Source: Desertimonas sp963732335 (GTDB taxonomy: Bacteria; Actinomycetota; Acidimicrobiia; Acidimicrobiales; Ilumatobacteraceae). Taken from it: 64,000 nucleotides of DNA. Made by a program: the position numbers and the translations under genes. This document shows positions 33,961 to 42,418 of this stretch, piece after piece. Location of the stretch: assembly GCA_963732335.1 (NCBI GenBank), contig CAVSZO010000005.1:124001-188000 (forward strand), written 5' to 3'. Below the pieces are notes generated by a model that did not search any database, was not told the origin of the DNA, and was given only the letters and a program-made list of their open reading frames with translations. Numbering within the stretch: the first letter of the stretch is position 1; the number at the start of each line of letters is the position of its first letter.

Positions 33961-34689
33961 TCAGTTGCCTCCCGACGGCCACGGCAGCAGGTCCAGCGGC
34001 GTGCCCGTGTGGGCGCCGCCGAAGGCCTCCAGCAACTCACCGACCCGCGCCTCGATGCGGCGCGCCAGCTCGAGCTCGCCGAGCGGGCCACGTCGTCGAC
34101 GTGAGGGGGCGATCGCCGGGGCGATCTCGATGCGCGCCGTGCGCGACGATTCGGACGCCGCCACCGCTGCCGGGTAGCACGGGCACCCGCTGTTCGACTG
34201 CCGGTCCGAGCAGCCGCGGTTCGCAGCTGCCGATCTCGACGCGGGTCGAGCGTCCCACTCAGGCCGAGCACGAGGACCTGACCGTCGCGCAACGCCCCGG
34301 CGACCTCATCCGGCCGGGCCAGCAGCCCGCCGAGACGGCGGGCGCAGAGCTCCGAACGGAGCGGTGTCGGAACGGCCGACGAAGCGAACCGGACGACCGA
34401 TGTCGGCACTCAGCGTCACGGCCACCCACCACTGGGTGAGACGGAACCGGCGCGTGTTGACGACGACCACCGCCGGTCCATCGACCGGGAGCAGCTCGAG
34501 CCCACCGGTGGTCGTCGTCCAACGCACGCGCGTCAGGTGATCGGCGACCCGGACGAGGGAGTCGTCGCGGCCCCAGTCGTCGATGTCCCACGTCGACAGC
34601 AAGCGATTCGTCGCTGTCCGCGAGAGCGACTGCAACGCCGAGACCGGCGTCGGCAGACCGCGCCGCGGCAGCTCGATCACGTCACCCAT
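33961..34689 (-). CDS. Lysophospholipid acyltransferase-like protein (three frameshifts)
   Basis: About 241 residues after correction. The N-terminus is MGDVIELPRRGLPTPVSALQ, with DDWGRDDSLVRVADHLTRVR and a core GGLELLPVDGPAVVVVNTRR resembling the start of PlsC-like domains. Instead of the usual N-H-x4-D motif it reads VVVNTRRFRLTQWW. Frames change near 34350, 34240 and 34165, each fitting one extra base. Mycobacterial Rv0502, next to an epimerase (Rv0501) and proC (Rv0500), is my best analogue. If the missing His is real, the protein may be inactive or only acyltransferase-like. ATG 34689 overlaps the epimerase stop. Confidence 0.6.
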
Positions 34690-35690
34690 CAGGCCACCTG
34701 CCGGGCTGCCGGCTGTCGAATCACCGATGGCCAGGCGTAGAGCTTGTCGATGACGTCGACGGTCGTGACAACGGACGAGAAGCCGACGAGCTCCTTCATC
34801 CGCCCGTTGTCGGCGAGGCGGCCGCGATGCAACGTCTCGAGGACGTGATCGGGGATCGGGGCGCCGGCGAGGCCGCTCACCAGCTTGGCGACGCGCCAGT
34901 CCGGGCCGACGAGCGGAATCGGGATCCGCCCGCCCAGCCGGATCGCCTGCAGCGCCGTGATCGCCCCGTTGGCCAGCACGTTGACCGGTTCGTCGAGACG
35001 ACGCTCTGCCGCGGCGACGAACGCCTTGGCGCACTCGACGTCCTCGACCACGGCGAACGGCGGGTCGGCGAGGACGCTGAACGGCACGAACGGCATCCGC
35101 AAGAGACGGCCGAGCGGGCTCGGCACGTGTGGTCCGAGCACGCTGCCGAGGCGCACCGCGGCGACCGGCACGCCGATGCGCCGGCCGATGTCGCGGGCGG
35201 TGTCCTCGATCTCGGCGAGCGTGCGGCCGAACTCGCACGTCGGCGCCACGGCAGCCGATTCGTCGGGACGGGTCGGCGCGCCATGCGCCCGCCCGTAGAC
35301 CTCGATCCCGCTGCGGACGACGATCGACTCGAGGGCCCGGCTCTCCGCCGCCGCGCCGAGGGTCGAGATCGCCGCCTCCGACGTCAGCGTGCGCGCCGTC
35401 TTCGGGTTGGCCCGACTGAACGGCTCCCACACGGACATGTGGACGATGACGTGCGGGTTGAAGCGACTGACGAGGGTCAGGATGCGGTCGTGGTCGTGAG
35501 GTGACGCGAGATGGAACTCGGCGCGCTTGAGGCGGCGACGTGGCGGGTCGGTGTCGATCCCGAGCAGGTCGCCAACCCACGCTTCGCGCTCGAGGTGGAC
35601 GGCGACGCGCGACCCGAGGTCGCCACCCATCCCGCTCACGAGGACGCGCCGGCCCAGCTCACTCCGTTCCCCCCGGGAACCGACCGCCAT
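34689..35690 (-). CDS. NAD-dependent epimerase/dehydratase family protein
   Basis: A 333-residue extended short-chain dehydrogenase-like protein. The nucleotide-binding turn is VLVSGMGGDLGSRVAVHLER, altered from the usual G-x-x-G-x-x-G spacing only slightly. It continues with ESIVVRSGIEVYGRAHGAP and AVRLGSVLGPHVPSPLGRLL. The usual Y-x-x-x-K catalytic pair is not obvious (CEFGRTLAEIEDTAR occupies its place), so catalysis may be lost. It resembles mycobacterial Rv0501 (annotated GalE2), which also sits beside an acyltransferase. TACCGT six bases before ATG 35690 indicates a leaderless start and makes this the first gene of the operon. Confidence 0.78.
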   Translation of the reverse strand: MAVGSRGERSELGRRVLVSGMGGDLGSRVAVHLEREAWVGDLLGIDTDPPRRRLKRAEFHLASPHDHDRILTLVSRFNPHVIVHMSVWEPFSRANPKTARTLTSEAAISTLGAAAESRALESIVVRSGIEVYGRAHGAPTRPDESAAVAPTCEFGRTLAEIEDTARDIGRRIGVPVAAVRLGSVLGPHVPSPLGRLLRMPFVPFSVLADPPFAVVEDVECAKAFVAAAERRLDEPVNVLANGAITALQAIRLGGRIPIPLVGPDWRVAKLVSGLAGAPIPDHVLETLHRGRLADNGRMKELVGFSSVVTTVDVIDKLYAWPSVIRQPAARQVA

Positions 35691-35752
35691 CCCCGCACGG
35701 TATCGGACAGATGGACCGACGAGGCGCCACCGCCGAGCGATGTCGATGGCTG

Positions 35753-36316
35753 TTAGCGCAGCTTCGTGGCGTTGAGGATGATGCTGCGGGCGAACGGGTC
35801 GAGCTGGCGGGAGGCGATGCGCTCGGTGATCGTGATCGCCTTGGTGTCGTCGTCGACGAGCCCGGCCCAGCGGATGTAGCCGCCCATCACGCCGATGATG
35901 CGGTCGCCGACCTCCTCGCCGTGGACGATGACCTTGGTGCCGCCACGGAGAAGTTCGTGCAGCTCACGGTAGAAACCCCGCAGCCACGTGTCGACGTCGT
36001 CGACGTTGAACGGCCGGTGCCGCGAGGCGACGCCCAGCTCGTCGTAGTTGTGCAGGTTGTGCGGTGCCGGGATCAACGAGATCACGCACCCGAACCCGTT
36101 CTCGCGGATCCAGATGATCTCCTCCTGGCGACGAACCCGACGATGGTTCTCGCCGTAGCCGCCGGGCCGTTCACAGATCGCCAGCTTGTCCGTGAGGATC
36201 CAGGTGAAGTGGCGCGGCTTGATGCCGAGGGCCCAACGGCCACGTAGTCGGGTGGCCATCGTCAGCGGGTCGGTGACGCCGACGAGCGTCCCGATCTCAT
36301 CCCACGGACTGCCCAT
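35753..36316 (-). CDS. Dual-specificity-phosphatase-like protein with a Cys-to-Gly P-loop
   Basis: A 187-residue protein with a tyrosine/dual-specificity phosphatase layout: FTWILTDKLAICERPGGYGE, GFGCVISLIPAPHN, GVASRHRPFNVDDVDTWLRG (general-acid loop region) and GGTKVIVHGEEVGDRIIGVM. The phosphate-binding loop should read H-C-x5-R. Here it is H-G-E-E-V-G-D-R, so the nucleophilic Cys is replaced by Gly while the His and Arg remain. This suggests a pseudo-phosphatase that binds phosphorylated partners or uses the fold otherwise. The flanking sequence is clean, with no frameshift. The assignment to the fold is an inference from motif order. Confidence 0.6.
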   Translation of the reverse strand: MGSPWDEIGTLVGVTDPLTMATRLRGRWALGIKPRHFTWILTDKLAICERPGGYGENHRRVRRQEEIIWIRENGFGCVISLIPAPHNLHNYDELGVASRHRPFNVDDVDTWLRGFYRELHELLRGGTKVIVHGEEVGDRIIGVMGGYIRWAGLVDDDTKAITITERIASRQLDPFARSIILNATKLR

Positions 36317-36330
36317 ACCGTTTGCCGAGG

Positions 36331-37236
36331 TTACTGCGCCGTTGGCGAGGTTGCTCGGGGGTCGCCGGCGACGATTTCGAGACGCTGCCGGTGGCGTTGC
36401 AGACGCCTGCCACCGCCGAGCTCACAGGCCTTGGTGACGCCGCGCGCCACGTCCAGTGCCCTGTCGAGCGTGGCGAGGTCCGGTGGATACCCATCGGCGG
36501 AGATCCACGCCCGCAGGGCGCGACGGGCGAACGCCGGCTCGGCCGCGGCGACGGCCCGGGCGTCGGTCGGATCGAGCGCACCGACGAGGAGGTCGAGCAG
36601 TTGATCGTCGTCCCGCAGGACGGACGCAGTGCGCACCAACAGGGGGACGATGTCGCGCTTGGCGACGTCGGAGAGCAGCGGCAGCACTTCGTGGCGCACC
36701 CGGTTGCGGAGGAACCGGCGGTCGGCGTTGCTCGGGTCGTCGACGGGATCGAGCCCGACGACGGCGCACAGCGCCACCGTCTCGGCGTGACGCAGACCCA
36801 GCAACGGCTTGGTCGGGCCCGGCTGCATCGCCGCCAGCCCGTTCGCCCCGGCGCCGCGCAGCAGGTTGATCAGGACGGTTTCGGCCTGGTCGTCAGCGGT
36901 GTGCCCGGTGAGGACGTCGCCAGGCAGCACCGCCGACCGAGCGGCGCGGGCCCGTGCCTCGAGGTTGGGGCCGGGCTCGACCTCGACCGTCCGGCGTTCG
37001 AACGCCACGCCGACGCGGACAGCGAGCCGCTCGGCGTGGTCCGCTTCGGCGCTCGACGTGGGGCGCAGCCCGTGGTCGACGTGGATCGCGGTGACGCGGC
37101 AGCCGGCCTGCACGGCGAGGACGAGCAGCGCCGACGAATCGGCGCCTCCGGAGAAGGCGCAGCTGACGGTCGAGCCGGCTGGCGGGAACGTGCAGCGCAG
37201 GAGCAGGTCGTCGAGGAGCCGGCCGCCGGCGGGCAT
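36331..37236 (-). CDS. tilS: tRNA(Ile)-lysidine synthase
   Basis: TilS converts C34 of the CAU-anticodon isoleucine tRNA to lysidine using ATP and lysine. The 301-residue protein has the PP-loop VSCAFSGGADSSALLVLAVQ, VTAIHVDHGLRP, LTGHTADDQAETVLINLLRG and NADRRFLRNRVRHEVLPLL. It lacks a long C-terminal extension, as in the short actinobacterial forms. Start ATG 37236 overlaps the stop of a hidden 48-residue membrane protein gene by one base (TGATG). The frame is open to 37575, but that extension is not coding-like. Confidence 0.93.
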   Translation of the reverse strand: MPAGGRLLDDLLLRCTFPPAGSTVSCAFSGGADSSALLVLAVQAGCRVTAIHVDHGLRPTSSAEADHAERLAVRVGVAFERRTVEVEPGPNLEARARAARSAVLPGDVLTGHTADDQAETVLINLLRGAGANGLAAMQPGPTKPLLGLRHAETVALCAVVGLDPVDDPSNADRRFLRNRVRHEVLPLLSDVAKRDIVPLLVRTASVLRDDDQLLDLLVGALDPTDARAVAAAEPAFARRALRAWISADGYPPDLATLDRALDVARGVTKACELGGGRRLQRHRQRLEIVAGDPRATSPTAQ

Positions 37237-37382
37237 CACTCCAACTGCTGGTGCTTGCGGCTCGGGTACTTCAACGCCGTGACGTTCTTGAGGTAGCCGA
37301 CGACCAGGGCGATGACGGTCAGCACGCTGACGATCGTGAGGATGACGGCGATCCACCAGAACCAGATGTTCGCGGCAACCAC
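37236..37382 (-). CDS. 48-residue single-pass membrane protein overlapping tilS
   Basis: From GTG 37382 the frame reads VVAANIWFWWIAVILTIVSV, continues LTVIALVVGYLK and ends KYPSRKHQQLE with TGA at 37236-37238. It has one long membrane helix (about residues 6-32) and a basic cytoplasmic tail. The stop overlaps the tilS ATG by one base (TGATG), which is strong evidence for a real, translationally coupled gene. No family is recognised. It lies 66 bases after rsrA on the same strand, so it may belong to a sigR-rsrA-membrane protein-tilS unit. Confidence 0.7.
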   Translation of the reverse strand: MVAANIWFWWIAVILTIVSVLTVIALVVGYLKNVTALKYPSRKHQQLE

Positions 37383-37448
37383 GCCCGGCAGCGTACCGAG
37401 CCGGAGGCACTTGGCGCGGTGGGCTCGGGCGGGCAGACGGCTCGCGCC

Positions 37449-37676
37449 TTACGCTCGAAACGACTGCTTGATCCGGTCCAGGAGGCCAGGCGGTAGGGGC
37501 TCGTTGGCGCACTTGGCGGCGATGATCTGCTTCAGCTCCGCCTGGAAGTCGTAGGCGTGGTAGCACTCCAGGCACTCGTGCAGATGGTCGAGGACCTGCT
37601 GCTGTTGCTCCTCGGGCAACTCGCCGTCGAGGAACATCTGCAACTCTGTGAGGGTCTGTCGGCAGTCTTCTTGCAT
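37449..37676 (-). CDS. rsrA: Zinc-containing anti-sigma factor, RsrA type (mycothiol system)
   Basis: A 75-residue ZAS-family anti-sigma factor. The zinc motif H-x3-C-x2-C is visible in LDHLHECLECYHAYDFQAEL, with an upstream Cys in QEDCRQTLTELQMFLDGELP and another in AAKCANEP. In RsrA, disulfide stress oxidises these Cys, expels zinc and releases SigR. It starts six bases after the sigR stop, the normal arrangement. With mshA elsewhere in the window, the cell probably uses mycothiol as its redox buffer. Confidence 0.9.
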   Translation of the reverse strand: MQEDCRQTLTELQMFLDGELPEEQQQQVLDHLHECLECYHAYDFQAELKQIIAAKCANEPLPPGLLDRIKQSFRA

Positions 37677-37682
37677 GGTGTT

Positions 37683-38273
37683 TCAGGTACGACTCGTGTC
37701 AGCAGCCGGCGGCGGTGGTGCGAACCCGTGGGCCTCGGCGTACTCGTACAACGATTTCTGCATCGCCTTTCTTCCCCGATGGAGGCGGGACATCACGGTA
37801 CCGATCGGGATGTCGAGCATCTCTGCGATCTCCTTGTAGGAAAAGCCCTGGACATCGGCGAGCAGCACGGGCAGGCGGAACGACTCTGGGAGGTCGTCGA
37901 GCGCCTGCTTGACGTCGTCGTCGGCGATCAGGTCGAACAGCTGGTCCTCGGCCGACCGGCTCGCTGCCGCCGACTCGATCGCCCCGATGCGGCGGTACAG
38001 GTAGAGATCCTCGACGTCGGCGAGATCGGTCTCCTGCGGCCGCCGTTGGCGCGACCGGTAGAGGTTGATGTACGTGTTCGTCAGGATGCGGAACAGCCAT
38101 GCCCGCAGGTTCGTTCCGGCGGTGAAGTTGCCGTAGCCGCGGTAGCCGCGCAGGTAGGTCTCTTGGACGAGGTCGGCGGCGTCGGCCTCGTTGCGGGTCA
38201 TTCGCAACGCCGCGGCGTACAGCTGAGGGGCGAACTCCATGGCGTCGCGTTCGAACGTCGCGGGATCGGCCAC
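37683..38273 (-). CDS. sigR: ECF sigma factor SigR/SigH (disulfide-stress response)
   Basis: A 196-residue ECF sigma factor: region 2 FAPQLYAAALRMTRNEADAA then DLVQETYLRGYRGYGNF and NLRAWLFRILTNTYINLYR; region 4 ALDDLPESFRLPVLLADVQG, FSYKEIAEMLDIPIGTVMSR and LHRGRKAMQ. These match the SigR/SigH group, which controls thioredoxin and mycothiol genes. GTG 38273 is preceded by TACCGT (38281-38286) with a 7-base gap, so a leaderless housekeeping-type promoter is likely. I did not find the SigR-type GGGAAT/GTT promoter needed for autoregulation in the short upstream gap. Confidence 0.93.
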   Translation of the reverse strand: MADPATFERDAMEFAPQLYAAALRMTRNEADAADLVQETYLRGYRGYGNFTAGTNLRAWLFRILTNTYINLYRSRQRRPQETDLADVEDLYLYRRIGAIESAAASRSAEDQLFDLIADDDVKQALDDLPESFRLPVLLADVQGFSYKEIAEMLDIPIGTVMSRLHRGRKAMQKSLYEYAEAHGFAPPPPAADTSRT

Positions 38274-38330
38274 GACGGCGACGGTAGCTGCCGGCGTCGT
38301 TGCGGCCGGTTGGGATACGCGGCAGCAGGG

Positions 38331-39024
38331 TCAGCGTCGACCCGCCATCGTGGCGACGGCGTCAGCGTAGAGATCGTGCACCAGTCGGTGCGCTGGATCC
38401 TCGAGCGCTGCCGTCGGTGGTGCCGGAACTGGCCGAGCCTCGATCGCCGGCAGGGGCGGGACCGGTGACGGGGCGTCGAGCATCCCCGCGAGGGGGTCGA
38501 TGCGAGCCGGCGGCCCGGCAATGGCGCGCCCACGGCGGGGCAGGCGGGCGACATCGGCGGGCCGAGTCGCGCCTGTCCCGACCGACAGTGGTGCGCCAGC
38601 GGATGAGCAGCTCGGGTTCGACGCTCGTCTCGTCGGCGAGCACGAGCAGCACGGCGACGGCGTGCTTGCACAGGACGCCTGGAGCGCCGCCGGCGTCGGG
38701 GCACGTGCACGACACGGCCAGCTCGTCACGTCCGGGGATCAGCATCGTCATCGTCGCGGTCACAGCGGTATCGGCGCGGGCGATTTCGTCAGCCGGTGCG
38801 GGATCGACGGCGAGGAGCACCTCGTACGGATCTCGCCGGCTCCCGAGCACGAGACCGGAGACGACCTCGGGACGGATGTCGATCTCGATGACGGCCCCGT
38901 CGCGGGCGTACGCCTTCGCCCGCGAGTAGCGGCCGGGATCGGACAGCTCGGCCGCCAGCGCCCGCAGCATCGTCGCCACGAGCCGGCCGGGCTGATTCCC
39001 GAAGCTGCGCCGCGGCCTGCTCAT
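38331..39024 (-). CDS. SWIM zinc-finger protein (one frameshift)
   Basis: About 231 residues from ATG 39024. The N-terminal part (SRPRRSFGNQPGRLVATMLR, then RYSRAKAYARDGAVIEIDI) leads to a SWIM motif C-x-C-xn-C-x-H in ELAVSCTCPDAGGAPGVLCK followed by HAVAVLLVLADE. SWIM domains bind DNA or proteins and are often encoded next to SNF2 helicases. The frame shifts near 38595 (one extra base) and ends at 38331. The start overlaps the SNF2 stop TGA (39021-39023) by an ATGA, so the two are coupled partners. Confidence 0.85.
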
Positions 39025-42000
39025 GGCGTGCACCGCTCCCGACAACGCGGACGCGTCGAGGCGGACGAGCTCGCGCAGTTCGGACGTCGACAACTCGGAC
39101 AGCCAGGCCTCGCCGTGGCCGACGACGAGGTCGGCGAGGGCCTGCTTGTCGTCGATCATCTTGGCGATGCGCTCCTCGACGGTGCCCTCGCACACGAGCT
39201 TGTGGACGAGCACGGTCTGCCCCTGGCCGATCCGCCAGGCACGGTCGGTGGCCTGGTTCTCGACGGCTGGGTTCCACCACCGGTCGTAGTGGATCACCTG
39301 GCTCGCCGCCGTGAGGTTGAGCCCGGTGCCGCCGGCCTTCAGCGACACCAGCAGCAGCGGTGGTCCGGCACCGGCTTGGAACTCGGCAACGACACGGTCG
39401 CGCCCGGTCTTCGACGTCGCGCCGCGCAGGAACGGCACGTTCCAGCCGAATCGCTCGGCGACGTGTCGTCGCAGGAGGAGCGCCCATCTCGACGAACTGG
39501 GTGAACACGAGCGCCCGCTCGCCGACGTCGACCAGCTCGTCGACGAGCTCGTCGAAGCGGGCCAGCTTGCCCGAGCGGCCGTGCAGGCGGGAGCCGTCGC
39601 CGAGGGCGTGCGCCGGGTGGTTGCAGATCTGCTTGAGCTTCGTCAGGGCGGCGAGCACGATCGATCGCCGCTTCATGCCTTCGTGCTGGTTGGCCTCCTC
39701 GAGCAGTTCGTCGACGACCTTCTGGTAGAGCACCGCCTGTTCGCGGGTGAGTCCGGCCCAGGCGATCTGCTCGATCTTGTCGGGCAGCTCGGGCACGAGC
39801 TGGCGATCGGACTTCGAGCGCCGCAGCACGAACGGCCGAGTGAGCGCCTTGAGCGCCGCCGCGGCCTCGGCGGCGACGGCGCCGTCGTCGCCTCGCTCGA
39901 TCGGCTTGGAATAGCGATGGCGGAACCTCTCCCGCGAGCCGAGCATGCCCGGGTTCACCCAGTCGAGGATCGCCCACAGCTCCGACAGGCGGTTCTCCAC
40001 GGGCGTTCCGGTGAGGGCGATGCGCTGTCCGGCGCGCAGCTTGCGCACGGCGCGGGCCGACCGGGTGGCCGGGTTCTTGACGAACTGCGCCTCGTCGAGC
40101 ACGACCGTCGACCAGGCGACGTCGGCGAGGACATCGAGGTCGCGGGTGAGCAGGCCGTACGTGGTGACGACGAGGTCGCTGGCGGCGAGGACGGACGCCG
40201 GCTCGCCGCCGGTGTCGCCGTTGGCGCCGTGCCGTTGGGCGCCGTGGTGGACGGTGACCGTCATCGAAGGCGTGAAGCGGCGCGCTCTCCGTCTCCCAGT
40301 TGTGGACGACCGAGAGCGGGCAGACGACGAGGTGTGGCCCGGGTCGGTCGACGAGGTGGGCGAGCGTCGTCGCCGTCTTGCCGAGGCCCATGTCGTCGGC
40401 GAGGCAGCCGCCGAGGCCGAGGCGGTCGAGGAACCGCAACCAGCTGAGGCCGCGGCGCTGGTACGGCCGCAGCTCACCGGTGAACGCCGCTGACTCGTTC
40501 TCCTCCCGTAACGCGTGTGTCGGGCAGGCCGCCGAGCAGCAGCCCCGACCACGCCTCGGAGACGAGGTCGCCGCCGGCGATGTCGACGTCGGCGTCGTCG
40601 GCCAGTCCGAGCTCGTCGCCAGCAGCGGCCGCCTCGGCGGCGAGTTGCAGCAGCGCCAGTGCGCTCACGCCACCGTCGCGTCGGGCCGCCTCGAGTTCCT
40701 CGACCTGGCGGAGATAGGCGTCGTGACGGGCGCGGACCTTGCGCAGCGCTGCCGGATCGATGCGGACCCAGCGATGGCCGACGTGCAGCAGCGACGCCCC
40801 GGTCTGTTCGGCCCGGGCCAGCTCCGCCGCCGAGATCGCCGCCGGCCCGTCGTCGCCTGCGGCGGTGAACGTCCACTGCACGATCGTGTCGCGGTTGAAG
40901 CCGGCCGATCGGTCGCTCCGCGGCGACGGCGCCGCCCGGCCGCGAACGGCAACGGTGGCGCGCACGAGGTGCTCGGGGCCGATCAGCTCGATGCCCTGGC
41001 GCTCCAGCGCGGCAGGGGCCTGCTCGAGGAACTCGTCCGCCGCGTCGACGTCGAGCTCGACGGCTGCGGGGCGGTCGACCTCGCCGAGTGGGGCGAGCAC
41101 GTCGACGCTGGCCGCGGCAGATCGCCGCCAGCTCGCTGCACCATCGATTCGAGCAGGGGGAGCTGTTCCGGTCCGCCGGCGACCTCGACCGCCAGCGGGT
41201 TGCCAGCCCAGACGTCGGCGGCGCTGCACCACCGGCCGGGATCGGACTCGTCGACGAGCTCGAGATCGACACGCCACGGGTCGAGGCGGTCGTCGGGGAC
41301 GACGAGGCGCAGCCGCCGAACGAGCACCGGCTCGCCGACGTAGCCCGGTGGGCCAGCCGGCGGAGGATCTCGGTGACCGGGCCGAGGGCATCGGCCTGGA
41401 CGGCGCGTGTCGTCTGGACGCGGGGGTCCTGCCCGGTGAGGGCCCGGAACAGGAGCCGAACGACGGCGGTCGCCGGCGAGCGATTCCGCGGGACGATCGG
41501 CTCCCAGCCGGCGCGTTGCAGGCGGGCGCGGGCCGTGTTGTCGACGAAGCGTTCGAAGATCGTGCCGACGACCTGGCGGCGGGCGACCTGGTCGTCGCCG
41601 GGCACGTCCGGCAGGCAGATCGGTGGCATCGACTCGGCCAACGAATCGAGGTAGGCGTCGACCGTCGGGCCGGTGGCAGCTGTCCAGTGCACTTCGGCGA
41701 CGACGTTCGGGACATCGCCGAGCGTCGCATCAGGCCGCGTCGTGATCGCCGGGACCACGGCGCCGGCCTCGATCACCCGCTCGGCCAGCTTGGCGAGCGC
41801 TGCCGAACCAGCGCACTGAGTCGCTCTCGACGGGCATGGCGCGCAGCCAGTCGAGCCCGGCGACAGCGTCGAGGCGCACGGACACCGGGCGTAGCCGCTC
41901 GCCAGACGGGGCCACGACGTCGAGCGAGGAGTGGAAGCCGTAGCGCGACGGTGAGCCGAGCACGTCCCGCTGCCGGGAATCCGACGGAGAGCCAGAACGG

Positions 42001-42087
42001 CGCCATCGTCTGCACCCCGTCCCACCCCCAGATGTGCACCGCGTCGCGCTGCCAGGAGGCGACGACACGGGCGGCGGAGGGCGGCAT
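39021..42087 (-). CDS. SNF2-family DNA-dependent ATPase/helicase (about nine frameshifts)
   Basis: Roughly 1,015 residues after correction. The N-terminal DUF3670-like half is followed by the SNF2 core: RGLSWLRFLDRLGLGGCLAD then DMGLGKTATTLAHL (Walker A), VVTTYGLLTRD, VLDEAQFVKNPATRSARAVR (DEAQ box), ALTGTPVENRLSELWAILDW, and the helicase C-domain LVFTQFVEMG, LVSLKAGGTGLNLTAASQVI and ATDRAWRIGQGQ. Breaks lie near 42000, 41810, 41350, 41135, 41110, 40500, 40300, 39480 and close to the C-terminus; nearly all fit one extra base. ATG 42087 follows TAGGGT by seven bases. Role in remodelling or displacing DNA-bound protein is inferred. Confidence 0.88.
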
Positions 42088-42145
42088 CGACTCGACCCTA
42101 ACGACCACCTGTCACATCAGGGCGAAGGTGGGCCTGAGCGAGCAA

Positions 42146-42221
42146 TGGAGCCGGAGCGGGGAATCGAACCCCGGACCTTCTCATTACGAGTGAGATGCTC
42201 TGCCGACTGAGCTACTCCGGC
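42146..42221 (-). tRNA. tRNA-Thr (anticodon CGT), CCA encoded
   Basis: Read on the minus strand it folds as a complete cloverleaf of 76 bases with genomic CCA. Acceptor GCCGGAG/CTCCGGC, D-arm GCTCAGTCGGCAGAGC, anticodon stem TCTCA/TGAGA around loop CTCGTAA (anticodon CGT), and T-arm with GGTTCGATTCC. CGT reads ACG codons, hence threonine. TACACT about ten bases upstream is a likely -10. A decayed copy of the same gene with its promoter lies directly upstream. Confidence 0.96.
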
Positions 42222-42266
42222 GGGCGACCGAGTGTACCGCCTGCGTTCTGCAACGAGGCGCCGTGT

Positions 42267-42342
42267 GCCGATGCCGGGATTGGTGAGCCACGGACACCGT
42301 TTCTCTCGAGTGAAATGCTCTACCGATCTGAGCTGCTTCGGC
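42267..42342 (-). pseudogene. Degenerate tandem copy of the tRNA-Thr gene
   Basis: The minus-strand sequence begins GCCGAAGCAGCTCAGATCGG and keeps a canonical D-arm and an acceptor stem that still pairs at six of seven positions (GCCGAAG/CATCGGC). The anticodon arm has lost one base and pairs poorly, and the T-arm (GTCCGTGGCTCACC) has lost the GTTCGAT loop. The upstream sequences of both copies also match (cggtacactcggtcg versus cggtaacactcggtcg), so the promoter was duplicated too. No CCA is encoded. It is probably not charged as a tRNA. Confidence 0.75.
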
Positions 42343-42418
42343 GTGACGACCGAGTGTTACCGAGCATGTTCAGCGCCAGCCCTCGAGGTCACGCACGCTG
42401 ACACAGAGCGTGTACCGG

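Noticed and set aside
38331..42087. A natural SNF2-SWIM fusion protein
   Set aside because: The two are in one frame as read, but an ATGA overlap at 39021-39024 would separate them after one more base correction, and they are normally adjacent genes.
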